This document shows positions 1 to 9,185 of a stretch of 64,000 nucleotides of DNA, one piece after another. The DNA lies in contig NZ_JAQYWQ010000019.1 of NCBI RefSeq assembly GCF_029379315.1, positions 1 through 64,000 of the forward strand, in the 5' to 3' direction. The position numbers were made by a program, and so were the translations under genes. Every line of letters starts with the position of its first letter. The stretch's first letter is position 1. The notes under the pieces were generated by a model. The model did no database searches. It worked only from the letters and a program-made list of their open reading frames with translations, and was not told the origin of the DNA. The DNA is from Nostoc sp. S13 (lineage in GTDB: Bacteria > Cyanobacteriota > Cyanobacteriia > Cyanobacteriales > Nostocaceae).

Positions 1-31
1 AAACCTCTCCGTATTCTCTCTTAGTCTTGTT

Positions 32-56
32 CAGAAATCAAATAGGAGTCCTATAG
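32..56. repeat. MITE-like end sequence
   Basis: This 25-base stretch matches 6808-6832 at about 21 of 25 positions (both read roughly AAATCAAAT..GGA....CTATAG). At 6808 the motif forms one end of an element that splits a methyltransferase gene. I see no gene in bases 1-210, which are AT-rich and lie downstream of the glycosyltransferase that ends at 211. It is probably the end of a related element. Confidence 0.4.
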
Positions 57-210
57 CTCTTTGAGATAAGGAGGTATTAATATTCCAATTTTATAACTAT
101 TTAGGAAAAACAATAAACTAAGTAAGAGGAAAATAGTTTTATTTTTTTAAAATATTCTTTTTAAAATATAGGATTGTTTAAAAGAATTATCAAATAAATA
201 GCTAGTAAAT

Positions 211-1422
211 CTATATTTTTGCACTTGAGTTTACAAGATATTCTGGTAAAAGTTTTGTTTCGATAATCGTATGATAAACAGAGGTAAGATTTTGAGCGAT
301 CGCTTCCCAGGAATATTGCTGTTTAACAAGCTGTTTGCCATTCTCGCCTTGCTGTTGCCTCAGATTTGGAGATTTCAGTAATTGGGCGATCGCTTCTGTC
401 AATGTTTCAAGTGTACCCTCAACAACCAACCCGGCTTGGGCATCGGCAACTTCTGGAGAAATTTGAATTCCGGGAGTTATAATCACAGGCAATCCAGCTG
501 CCATTGCCTCAGCGACGGCGATACCGAAATTCTCGGAAAAAGATGGTAAAATAAACATATCTGACCCTTGTAGCAGCAAGTCTTTCTCTTGCCCCACCAC
601 AAGACCAGCAAAGGAAGTTTGATGTGAGATGCCAAGGGATATTGCCAGGTTTTTTAGCTCAGTTTCATATTCTGGTTCTCCTGAACCCGCTACGATTAGG
701 TGAAAATCATAGTTTTGTTTTACAAGACGGCCAAGTGCCTCTAGTAGTAAGTCTGGGCGTTTTTTGTAGTGAAGACGAGAAAGAAACAGTATTATGGGTG
801 TTTCTGTAGAAATGCCGTAGATGTGACGTAGTTGTTGTTTGGCATCGGGTAAAGGGTGAGTGATATTCACCCCAAGAGGTAAAGTGAGGACGGGTGTCTT
901 AACACCGAAGTTACGAATATCTTCTGTTTCACCAGCAGATGTAGAATGAATAATAGCCGCACGATTCAGATTATGATGCTCAATCAGCCAACTATAAACC
1001 TGTTTTTTCAAGTGACTTTGAGCTAGTGCCCAAGGTGACAATTGACCCATTGTGCGAACTAGATACGGGATTCCTTGCCAACGAGCGATCGCCGCAGCAC
1101 AAGTCGGAGCATAGGAAAAAAGATAGTGAGTTTCCACTAGGTTATAATTTCGCATATGCTGCCAAAGCCAAGGTGCTAACTCAGGAGAAAAGATATATTC
1201 TTTGATTCGGTGGGAAACACGCGGGAAAAACCAGATTGGCACTTCTTTATACTCGATACGCTGACGAAGAGGGACATCCAATAAAGTATTTCCATCATCA
1301 TTGGTGGTGACAATCTCAATCTCTGACCCAAGCTGGCGCAGGGCTTTGACCAAGTTTATAACAACTTCAGTCGGTCCGCCCATAGTCAGACTAATGGAGG
1401 GTATGACTTGTAATATTTTCAT
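211..1422 (-). CDS. Glycosyltransferase family 4
   Basis: This 403-residue protein is a GT-B fold sugar transferase that probably adds a sugar from a nucleotide donor during assembly of the surface polysaccharide repeat, on the cytoplasmic side of the membrane. The N-terminal half has the Gly-rich acceptor-side loop (MGGPTEVV, residues 14-21). The C-terminal half has the family signature E297-N-F-G300 followed by E305-A-M-A, where the first Glu contacts the donor sugar. Length is normal for GT4. It is the last gene of a tightly packed minus-strand run starting at 6315, 31 bases after its neighbour. Donor and acceptor cannot be told from sequence. Confidence 0.9.
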   Translation of the reverse strand: MKILQVIPSISLTMGGPTEVVINLVKALRQLGSEIEIVTTNDDGNTLLDVPLRQRIEYKEVPIWFFPRVSHRIKEYIFSPELAPWLWQHMRNYNLVETHYLFSYAPTCAAAIARWQGIPYLVRTMGQLSPWALAQSHLKKQVYSWLIEHHNLNRAAIIHSTSAGETEDIRNFGVKTPVLTLPLGVNITHPLPDAKQQLRHIYGISTETPIILFLSRLHYKKRPDLLLEALGRLVKQNYDFHLIVAGSGEPEYETELKNLAISLGISHQTSFAGLVVGQEKDLLLQGSDMFILPSFSENFGIAVAEAMAAGLPVIITPGIQISPEVADAQAGLVVEGTLETLTEAIAQLLKSPNLRQQQGENGKQLVKQQYSWEAIAQNLTSVYHTIIETKLLPEYLVNSSAKI

Positions 1423-1453
1423 CTATTTTTTAGGTTAAATTTGTTGATCAACT

Positions 1454-2671
1454 TCACCAAGTAGTGGGTAGTAGTTTAGTTTGAATTAACTCAGCCAGAG
1501 TTTGTTGGAACTGTTCAAATCCAAATCTGGCAATCACTTGCTGGCGTAAAAGTTGAGGTTGATAGAGGATGGGGTGAGGATAAGTACCTCGTAAGATTTG
1601 AATCAGTGTTTGGGCGATCGCATTTACATCATCAGGATTCACCAAAACGCCTAACTCGCCATTACAGAGAGCATCAACTGCACCATCTTGATTTCCTGCT
1701 AAAGTTGGTTTGCCACAAGCCACAGCTTCCAAATAGACAATTCCAAATCCCTCTCCTTTACTAGGCATGGCAAAAACATCGCAGAGATTGTAATAGTCAC
1801 AGAGTTCTGAATCCGGTATAAATCCTGCTAATGTTACACAGTCGTGTAAGTTGAATTGAGAAATTAGTTGCTCAATTCGGGAGCGATCGCTTCCTTTGCC
1901 TACTAAAATGTAATGAGCATTGGGAATGGCTAGGCGAATCTTAGGCATTGCTAGTAAGATTTGGTCGTAGCCTTTGTAGCGTTCACTAATGTCTAATCGA
2001 GCTACGGTCAAAATGATTGGCTGTTCAACAGTTAAGCTATGGCGTTCCAGTAGATATTGCGGCTTCGGAGCAATTTGGAAGCGCTGAGTGTCAAAAGTGT
2101 TTGGTAAAACAGAAACTTTGGCTGGATTGAGGTTTTGTTCCTGGAGTAGGCGATCGCGTGTATACTCACTAACTGCAAGAATGCGATCGGCATGAGATAA
2201 AGCAGTTTTTAGTGTCGGGTTTGTGATATTCCAAGCATCCACACCATGAGCAACAGCCCAGTAAGGTATGCCAGTTAGGTATTTTAGCAAGTAGGCAACA
2301 ACTGTGAAATTCACATGAGAGGAGATAATCAAGATAGGGCGTTGCCAAAATCCATGTCCAAAAATCTGACTAGCAAAGGCAAGGGTTCGCAAAGTTTTAT
2401 TCCACTTGCCAGCAAAGTAAAATTGAGTGTTAGTTTTGAAAGAAAAGTTTGGCGTTGTGCAAGTATCGTGTTTCAGAAAAACTTCGTATTTTACTTCAGG
2501 ATATAAACTTTGTAATGCCTCTAAGAGGAATGCCGAATAAACTTGAATTCCACCTTTGAATTCAAAAATATTCGGAAACCATAGATGTAAAAATAATTGA
2601 TTGGCTTTGGGAAAATGGATATTTGGTTTGTTTATTTGTTTGTATTCATTTTCAGAGGTAACTTTGCTCAT
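1454..2671 (-). CDS. Glycosyltransferase family 4
   Basis: A 405-residue retaining GT-B enzyme. It has a Gly-rich loop near residues 38-42 (FKGGIQ) and the C-terminal signature GEGFGIVYLEA near residue 300. Its ATG overlaps the stop of the upstream glycosyltransferase gene by four bases (ATGA), so the two are probably translationally coupled. It likely adds one sugar of the repeat unit whose flippase and polymerase are encoded in the same cluster. Specificity is unknown. Confidence 0.9.
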   Translation of the reverse strand: MSKVTSENEYKQINKPNIHFPKANQLFLHLWFPNIFEFKGGIQVYSAFLLEALQSLYPEVKYEVFLKHDTCTTPNFSFKTNTQFYFAGKWNKTLRTLAFASQIFGHGFWQRPILIISSHVNFTVVAYLLKYLTGIPYWAVAHGVDAWNITNPTLKTALSHADRILAVSEYTRDRLLQEQNLNPAKVSVLPNTFDTQRFQIAPKPQYLLERHSLTVEQPIILTVARLDISERYKGYDQILLAMPKIRLAIPNAHYILVGKGSDRSRIEQLISQFNLHDCVTLAGFIPDSELCDYYNLCDVFAMPSKGEGFGIVYLEAVACGKPTLAGNQDGAVDALCNGELGVLVNPDDVNAIAQTLIQILRGTYPHPILYQPQLLRQQVIARFGFEQFQQTLAELIQTKLLPTTW

Positions 2672-3921
2672 TTTTTGAAAATATTATTGACTTTACTGGT
2701 TAATTTTTGACGATATAGACCCCAATTCAACTGTTCAGCTTTGCGACGAGCGGCTCCTCCCATTTCTGCTAATTCTTGAGGATGGGAGTAGCACCACTCA
2801 AGTTTTTCTTTGAGAGCCTCTGAATCACGAATAGGCACAATAAAGCCTTCTGTCCCATCAGTAAGAATGTCTGGGCCTGCTGTGTGAGTGGTTGTAATCA
2901 CAGGAATGCCACAAGCCATCGCTTCTAGAAGTACCAGTCCAAAACCTTCTACTAAAGAAGGAAACACAAATACATTGGCATTACTGTAGTATTGATTCAG
3001 CCTAGTATGGGGTACTGATGGGATGTAATTAACTCCATGAGGAAGTTGGGAAAGCCAGGTTTCTGGAAATTCGTTGACACCTACCAGTATTAACTCTGAC
3101 TGGGGAAGTTGGAGTTTTTGCCACGCCTTGATCAGGTAATGAACTCCTTTGCGAACACCAACGCGACCGACAAATAAGGCACGAAAGGTTCTATCTAGTT
3201 TGGGTTGGGGTTGAAAATACTCAATCGGTGCGCCGTAAGGGATAACCGTGATTTTGTTAGGACTGACCCCTTCTCTGAGTAAGGATTGTTGGGTAATGGA
3301 AGAGGCGACAAAAATATGGTCTGCCAACGCCACTTCTTGCTCCTTACGTCTCAACTTCCAGTCAGGTTCTCTTACTGCTTGCAGTGATGCAGACAGTGCT
3401 GGGAATCGTTCAGCCTCCTCTTGCTGAATTTCTCGCGCCATGCGGTAGAACATGATAGGCAAGTCGTACAGACATAAAATTCCCTGCTGTTTAGCAACCT
3501 CAAAGGTAGTAGCAGCGCCATCTTCATAAGCATAAACTGCTGCCAGACCCTGGATGTGATGCTTGGCAACATGGCGATCGAGAGAAGCATAAACCCAATC
3601 TATAGGGCCTTGAGAACTGAAGCCAAAACCCCTACTGAGTCCAGTTTTAACCAAAGTCATCCGCATTACTTCACCCCAAGGGTGTGATCGCATCGCTACA
3701 CCATTTGGAGAAATCCAGGTACGCCGCCCTAGTTCATTAGTGATTCTATTGCGAATTTGAGCAGGAAGCAGCTTGAAGTATTGGCTGATACTTCCTTCTG
3801 GGTTATAAGCAATGGTTGTAATCACCTCTTGAAGTAGACCTGCTTCTCCTAATGAGATTGCAGCGTTGCGGGCGAAAGGATTACCTGTAGGATGTATCAG
3901 CGCGATAGGTCTCCGAATCAT
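2668..3921 (-). CDS. Glycosyltransferase family 4
   Basis: A 417-residue GT4 protein. The C-terminal domain has the expected VEGFGLVLLEAMACG signature and an FVGRVGVRKGV segment typical of the start of the donor-binding domain. The first 40 codons overlap the end of the upstream polymerase-like gene (41 bases), showing tight operon packing. The N-terminal half lacks the usual Gly-Gly loop and is more divergent than its neighbours, so the acceptor may be unusual. Role inferred: one transfer step in the same polysaccharide. Confidence 0.88.
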   Translation of the reverse strand: MIRRPIALIHPTGNPFARNAAISLGEAGLLQEVITTIAYNPEGSISQYFKLLPAQIRNRITNELGRRTWISPNGVAMRSHPWGEVMRMTLVKTGLSRGFGFSSQGPIDWVYASLDRHVAKHHIQGLAAVYAYEDGAATTFEVAKQQGILCLYDLPIMFYRMAREIQQEEAERFPALSASLQAVREPDWKLRRKEQEVALADHIFVASSITQQSLLREGVSPNKITVIPYGAPIEYFQPQPKLDRTFRALFVGRVGVRKGVHYLIKAWQKLQLPQSELILVGVNEFPETWLSQLPHGVNYIPSVPHTRLNQYYSNANVFVFPSLVEGFGLVLLEAMACGIPVITTTHTAGPDILTDGTEGFIVPIRDSEALKEKLEWCYSHPQELAEMGGAARRKAEQLNWGLYRQKLTSKVNNIFKK

Positions 3922-5308
3922 TGAAGTATTCCTGTTGTTGTTTCCAGTTTTCTATCTGTTCAAGTCGGGGTAGAAGGAAAATAAATCCTGCCAAGAACCA
4001 GTAGTAGACTAGGAGAGTGTGATTGAACACAATCTGACTGGAAAATTGGATCGCATGAATCAAAAAAGCCGACAGCGCTAGCTGTCGCAACAGAGGTCGC
4101 TTTAATTTCAGGAATGTACGCCACAGTAGATAAATGAGTATGACTCTCAGCAGATACCACAGGAAAAAACCTATAGGACCAATTTCCAAAACTATTCGAC
4201 CCATTTCCGACTCATAGTAGACAGGAATGGTTTCTCTTAGAGGTAAATTTAGAATCTTACGCAATACTGAAGTTGCTGGATGAGTTGCGCCTGGACCATA
4301 ACTATCCAGTCCTTTCAACTTCATAAATTCAAATGGCTCAATGAAGCTTCCCGAAATGCGACCAGATATATCATGATTGGAATTGATGCGGAATAATAAA
4401 GAATTGATAGCAGACTGAAACCAGGTGACAGTTGCAACAGCTACGGTGATTATAGGCACTGTAAACTGTTTTATCAATAGAATGGCTGTTTTCAAATTAG
4501 TTAGTAAGTGTGCACCAAAATAACCAACTAAAAATAGAATTTCAGTGTAAAAAACGCTACGAGAGCCGTTCATGAGCGAGGTGGCAATAATTAGCAGTAA
4601 TTCTGCAATTGTTGCCCAACGCCACCATTGAGATTGCTGAATTGCTAACAGGGGAACTAATAATCCAAAGGAAATAATTGCGTAAACTGAATAGCCAAGA
4701 ATGTAGGAAAAAGTGCCCGTCACACGAACACTGGTGGAATTTCCATCTCCAAAAGTTGCAATATCTTGTTTGATATCTTGGGTATAGACGTTGAGGGGGC
4801 TTAAAGGAGGGCTAAAGAACTGCACTACTGCTAATAGCCCCACTGGAATAACCAACAGCAGGTAGGAGCGCAGAAATTTATATAATTCTTCTTCTGAACG
4901 AAAGAGATTGGGTAACATCCATATTAAAGGAATGTATAACAAGTATCCTCTTATTCCAAAAATGCCAATAATTGGAGAACTCAAGCTGGGATTAAAAACT
5001 TGTAATAGACACCAACCTGTTAATAGCAAAATTACCGAAGCGATAGTTTCAGCTGCCGAATTGCCTTTAACACGAAAAGTTTTTTCAGTAGATGAGAAAA
5101 TGTAATAACGAAGATAAGCACCTATAAGTACAATATCTTTCAAAAAATAAATGAACTGACTGCCTTGGGGTAGAACCCATTTTCGCAAAGCCCCTTCAAT
5201 TACCACTAACACTAGTATAGTTTTTATAGAAGTCCGCCAGTTTTGAACAGAAAGATAGAGAATAAGTAGAATGGCAAAGGGAGCTAAAACTGCAATGTAT
5301 TCTTTCAC
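3881..5308 (-). CDS. O-antigen ligase/polymerase-like membrane protein
   Basis: A 475-residue, very hydrophobic protein with about ten predicted membrane segments and a large extracytoplasmic loop between roughly residues 290 and 375. This is the topology of the Wzy polymerase and WaaL ligase superfamily. In that family such proteins join lipid-linked repeat units or transfer the chain at the periplasmic face. The GTG start overlaps the TGA stop of the upstream gene (GTGA, 5305-5308), which supports the start. With the flippase at 16599-17864 it suggests a Wzx/Wzy-type pathway. Polymerase and ligase cannot be separated by sequence alone. Confidence 0.78.
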   Translation of the reverse strand: MKEYIAVLAPFAILLILYLSVQNWRTSIKTILVLVVIEGALRKWVLPQGSQFIYFLKDIVLIGAYLRYYIFSSTEKTFRVKGNSAAETIASVILLLTGWCLLQVFNPSLSSPIIGIFGIRGYLLYIPLIWMLPNLFRSEEELYKFLRSYLLLVIPVGLLAVVQFFSPPLSPLNVYTQDIKQDIATFGDGNSTSVRVTGTFSYILGYSVYAIISFGLLVPLLAIQQSQWWRWATIAELLLIIATSLMNGSRSVFYTEILFLVGYFGAHLLTNLKTAILLIKQFTVPIITVAVATVTWFQSAINSLLFRINSNHDISGRISGSFIEPFEFMKLKGLDSYGPGATHPATSVLRKILNLPLRETIPVYYESEMGRIVLEIGPIGFFLWYLLRVILIYLLWRTFLKLKRPLLRQLALSAFLIHAIQFSSQIVFNHTLLVYYWFLAGFIFLLPRLEQIENWKQQQEYFNDSETYRADTSYR

Positions 5309-6315
5309 AGAATTGTTGCCTCAATTACTTCTAGATAAGCTTTAGCGACTGCTGATTTCTGATGGCGTAAAAGGTGAGCATGTGAATTGGCTCGGTAGTT
5401 AGCCAGCTGCTCAGGCTTTTTTAATAGATTAAATAGAGTTTGCATTAATGCTTGCACATCTCCATTGGGAAATGTCACACCACAGGAGCCAATGGCATCT
5501 TTTAATCCCCCACCCTCTGAACCAACAATCACACAGCCACAAGCAATTCCTTCTAAGGCGACAATACCAAAGGGTTCATCCCAAATAGATGGAACCACCA
5601 TAATTTGATGACTATTTAATAATTTTACTAACTCAAACTCAATTTTTGCTCCAACAAAATTAACTTGTTCGTAAATTTCTAAATCTTTTGCTTGTTGACA
5701 TAATTTAGATTCTTCGGGTCCACTACCAATAATGGTTAGCTTAGGAGTAAGCGCCATTTTTTTTAGTTCAGCTAATGCCTCTAGTAGTAAATTAGCTCCT
5801 TTATCAGAAACCAACCGTCCTAAAAAAACAAGTTCTTGGCTACGGGAAACTTCTGGTATTTCATAGAAAATATCTTCACGATAAGAATTAGGAATTACAT
5901 TGGATGGTGCTGGGATAGATTTAGCTAAAGCATGACTAGCTGAAATATTAGTTGCAAAATGAGTAACCATGTGTTTGAGATTATTTTGCCAATTCATGCT
6001 GCCATCAGGGGAGCGATACCAAGTTTGGTGGGTTATTACTAAGGGTTTAGGTATGAACATTAATGGCCAAAGCCCCTTCAAGCTCACACAACCTTGAAAA
6101 TAAATATCACACCATTGAGTGAGTTTGAATATTTGTCTTGCCCTGGGTTGTCGAACGACTTCAAAAGGGAATTTTTTTGAGTCTGTTGCTGGTGTTTCTG
6201 ATATTAACTTTACTTCATTTCCTTGATAGGTGAATTCATGAGCTAAAGTAGAAATTATTGTTTCTAATCCACCTATTCTTGGATAAAACAAAGGTGAATA
6301 AATAAGAATTTTCAT
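5305..6315 (-). CDS. Glycosyltransferase family 4
   Basis: A 336-residue, rather short GT4 enzyme. The N terminus reads YSPLFYPRIGGLETII, the classic Gly-Gly loop. The C-terminal signature is DEPFGIVALEGIACG. It is the first gene of a five-gene unit (6315 down to 211) with overlapping ends, so a promoter probably lies in the AT-rich stretch above 6315. The region upstream is occupied by a broken methyltransferase gene. Sugar specificity is unknown. Confidence 0.9.
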   Translation of the reverse strand: MKILIYSPLFYPRIGGLETIISTLAHEFTYQGNEVKLISETPATDSKKFPFEVVRQPRARQIFKLTQWCDIYFQGCVSLKGLWPLMFIPKPLVITHQTWYRSPDGSMNWQNNLKHMVTHFATNISASHALAKSIPAPSNVIPNSYREDIFYEIPEVSRSQELVFLGRLVSDKGANLLLEALAELKKMALTPKLTIIGSGPEESKLCQQAKDLEIYEQVNFVGAKIEFELVKLLNSHQIMVVPSIWDEPFGIVALEGIACGCVIVGSEGGGLKDAIGSCGVTFPNGDVQALMQTLFNLLKKPEQLANYRANSHAHLLRHQKSAVAKAYLEVIEATIL

Positions 6316-6411
6316 AAAAAGTAAAATATTCTATATTATTATGAATTATTTTGCCTTTTGAATCAACATACATAAAGTGTCACCATTTAGTCCATTTGAT
6401 GAAATAAATAA

Positions 6412-7035
6412 TTATAAAATATGAGATATAATCTGTGTATGGCGACGGAAAATGAGAGAACCTGTCGCTGGATAACCCCATTGTTTTACAATTTTGAGAG
6501 AGTAGCGGGGTAATACTCTATGCAAGCAACTTAGTAAGACAGGATAGATATGAGTTTGATCTCCTTTTTCATCAAAGGAAGCTAGTTTGCCAGTGATTAA
6601 AAATTTTAGTCTACAGCTAACTGAATGTATATTTGGAGTAGTTAGTAAAAAATATCCATTATTATCTAAATGTGTAGCTACATATAGGACTGATATTTGA
6701 TTTTTGAAATATACGTAGGGTGCGTTACGCCAAAGGCTAACGCACCACCTCTGATTCCAGGTGCGTTACGCTACGCGATAACACACCCTACATATACTTA
6801 GATTTTTTCACAAATCAAATCGGATTGCTATAGTATAAAATTCGTCCTGGATTTTCTAAATGTTCAATGACTTCAATGACTTCAATGGCAGTAATTAAAC
6901 CAAATTTTCTGTCTCCAAAACCTAAGTTGTCATAATCTCAATTAGCTTGTGAACAAGTCGCTCCTTCTGCACCAAATTGTTTCCTGAAATAGTGCGTTCT
7001 ACAAGTTGTTTTTTTACAATTATCTGTGATGACAT
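6412..7035 (-). pseudogene. Disrupted SAM-dependent methyltransferase
   Basis: Pieces of one class I methyltransferase can be read on the minus strand. Near 6975-6840 a frame gives FGAEGATCSQAN, a stop, then DYDNLGFGDRKFGLITAIEV and EHLENPGRI, which matches the motif II/III region of this fold. The frame resumes at about 6665 with DNNGYFLLTTPNIHS and runs to a TAA at 6412. Between the halves lies a MITE-like insertion (6688-6833). A nine-base tandem duplication (IEVIEV) and an in-frame stop add to the damage. The gene once belonged to the polysaccharide cluster. Confidence 0.75.
6688..6833. mobile_element. MITE-like palindromic insertion
   Basis: About 146 bases with imperfect terminal inverted repeats: the left side reads GATTTTTGAAATATACGTAG and the right side reads, on the other strand, GATTTGTGAAAAAATCTAAG then TATATGTAG. 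The centre holds a second palindromic pair (GGTGCGTTA and TAACGCACC). It carries no coding capacity and sits inside a methyltransferase reading frame, which is direct evidence of insertion. The outer end resembles bases 32-56. Confidence 0.65.
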
Positions 7036-7148
7036 TTTTCTATTCCTAAATAGTCTTGATGCATTTACTGTGTTTTGAATTCTCCTTAGAGAAAACGTAA
7101 ATCTTAAGAGTAAGTAAAAAAAATCTCCTACTTAGCCTTAGTTAAGTA

Positions 7149-8350
7149 TCAACTTGTTATGTATAACTTTTCCAAAGCTTGCACAACAGCCTTTATATTC
7201 TCTTCTGGAGACCAAGATTTCATCCGCTCAGTAGCAGCAATCCCCATTTTCTGCAACCGCTCATAATCGGGAAGGATTTCTTTGAAAATTGTTGCTAACG
7301 CATCTATATCTCCACAGGGATAAACAAATCCATTTTTGCCATGTTGAATCAGATCATGACGTGATCCTACTTGATCGCTCACAACTACAGGACAACCACA
7401 AAGCATTGCTTCATTAACAACTACTCCAAAAGGTTCATAACTTGAAGGTAAAATAAATAAATCAGCAGAGCGATAAATTGAGGGTAGCTGGGACTGATTC
7501 ACAAATCCAATAAACTTGACTCTATCTTTTATTCCTAAAGATTGTGCTTCTAATTCAAGTTTTACTCTAAGAGTTCCGTCACCTGCAAATATAAGATAAC
7601 TATCTTGGATATTAGCTTGACAAAAGGCTTGTAAAACATCTTGAGGACGTTTCCAAGGTTGAAGTTTAGCACAAAATAGCAAAACAGTTGCATTATCGGG
7701 AATATCCCAGTGCTTGCGAACTTTCTTGATCTCCACTTGATTAGCTTGGGATATCCACCAATTATTATCTACAGAAGAAGGAGTTACAGCAATACGTTGT
7801 TCATAAATTCCCAAGCTTAGAACCATTTGCTTACCCAGAGTTGAGGAAACTATAACAGTATCAGCAAGCTTAAATATAGGTGGTAGTAACAATTTCTTTA
7901 ACCAAGTTTTCCACCTTTTTTTTTACGAGGTTCAATTCCACTAGAATCTGTACTAAATAGAAACTTTTTTCCTGTCAGTTTTGTTGCGACTGCTGCAATC
8001 CAAAAGCTGAAATAGCTGTAGCCAGTATAAACAATTACAGCATCAAAATTATCTTTGCTAATCAGCTTCCATAACTCTAAGTTTATTAGTCCAAAAAAAC
8101 TCCCAAGTTTAGGTTTGGGAGAATTATTTTCAACTTCCACCCAAGGATAACCATCTAGTAGTGGTATATCCCAGGCAACTTCTATACCAAACCCTGCATC
8201 AAAACCGGCTTTAACACCTTGTAAACTACAATAAGCTACTTGAATATCCAATTGAGGATGTTTTGCCATGAGCCTGAACAGTGGAGCAGCATACTGCACA
8301 GGATGAGAAGCAACTATTAAAACTCGATATTTATGAACAATTTCACTCAT
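7149..8350 (-). pseudogene. Glycosyltransferase family 4, frameshifted at A9
   Basis: The 150-residue N-terminal part (7898-8350, ATG at 8350, start RVLIVASHPVQYAAPLF) and the C-terminal part (7149-7892, signature SYEPFGVVVNEAMLCG) are the two halves of one GT4 enzyme. They are separated by a frameshift at a run of nine A residues on the coding strand (T9 at 7916-7924). One extra A, or two fewer, would read through as Arg-Lys-Lys-Lys-Arg-Trp-Lys-Thr-Trp-Leu-Lys-Lys into the second half. Both halves are otherwise well preserved, so this may be a recent mutation, a sequencing error, or a gene rescued by transcriptional slippage. Confidence 0.82.
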
Positions 8351-8371
8351 ATATTTTCCAAGATTGCTTGG

Positions 8372-9115
8372 TTAGGCATTGAAGTAAGCAATTATTTCAT
8401 TAGAATTTTGGATATCTTCCCCATAAATTGTTTCTAATCTATAACCAAGGGAATTTAAAAATTGACAACATTGTTGATGGACTTCAATTCCATGAGTAGC
8501 CAACAAAATTGTAGGATGTATCTTACTTAGTATAGACTTAGCTCCAGTAAGAGCTAGCATCTCTGCACCTTCTATATCAATTTTTAGAAAATTTGGCGGT
8601 AAAATTTGTTCTGTATCAATCAATTCATCCAGGGAAACTGTCTTCACTTGTAATTCACCTTGAGATGAAATATGTCCAGTAAACCCGCTTCCATCAAATT
8701 GGATTACACCACTACTATCTGAAACAGCGCTATCAATAACTATTACATTTTCAAGATGATTGAGTCGCAAATGCTGTTTAAGATAGTGTAGGTTTTGAGG
8801 GTGAGGTTCAAAAGCAACTACTTTACCTTGAGAGCCGACTAAAACTGATGCTAAGATTGTATAAAATCCACTATTTGAACCCAAATCATAAACAATACTT
8901 CCTTCTTGAATGATTTGCTGGAAAATAATTTGTTTCTCGTATTCGTAGCTTCCCAACCAAGCACCATGTTGCCCTGACTTTACGATCCACTTTTTGCCTT
9001 TGAGTTTTCCCTGTAAAATAGGCATTACTGTTGTTGCCGGAATAAATTGTAAAAGAATTCTCAAAATCTTACCTAATATTGTTTGATTTGAAATTCCTGA
9101 AAAATTAATAGACAT
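8372..9115 (-). CDS. FkbM family methyltransferase
   Basis: A 247-residue SAM-dependent O-methyltransferase of the FkbM type. The SAM-binding motif is VYDLGSNSGFYTILAS near residues 77-92, followed by an acidic residue after VVAFEPHP. The FkbM hallmark FLKIDIEGAEMLAL lies near residues 155-168. Such enzymes often methylate sugar hydroxyls in polysaccharide clusters. It lies 21 bases upstream of the frameshifted glycosyltransferase on the same strand, which suggests shared transcription. Confidence 0.88.
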   Translation of the reverse strand: MSINFSGISNQTILGKILRILLQFIPATTVMPILQGKLKGKKWIVKSGQHGAWLGSYEYEKQIIFQQIIQEGSIVYDLGSNSGFYTILASVLVGSQGKVVAFEPHPQNLHYLKQHLRLNHLENVIVIDSAVSDSSGVIQFDGSGFTGHISSQGELQVKTVSLDELIDTEQILPPNFLKIDIEGAEMLALTGAKSILSKIHPTILLATHGIEVHQQCCQFLNSLGYRLETIYGEDIQNSNEIIAYFNA

Positions 9116-9185
9116 AATTTTCTGCCCAATAAATTAATATAAAACGAACAAATGCTTCCATCATATAAGTAATTTTTTGTTTCTA

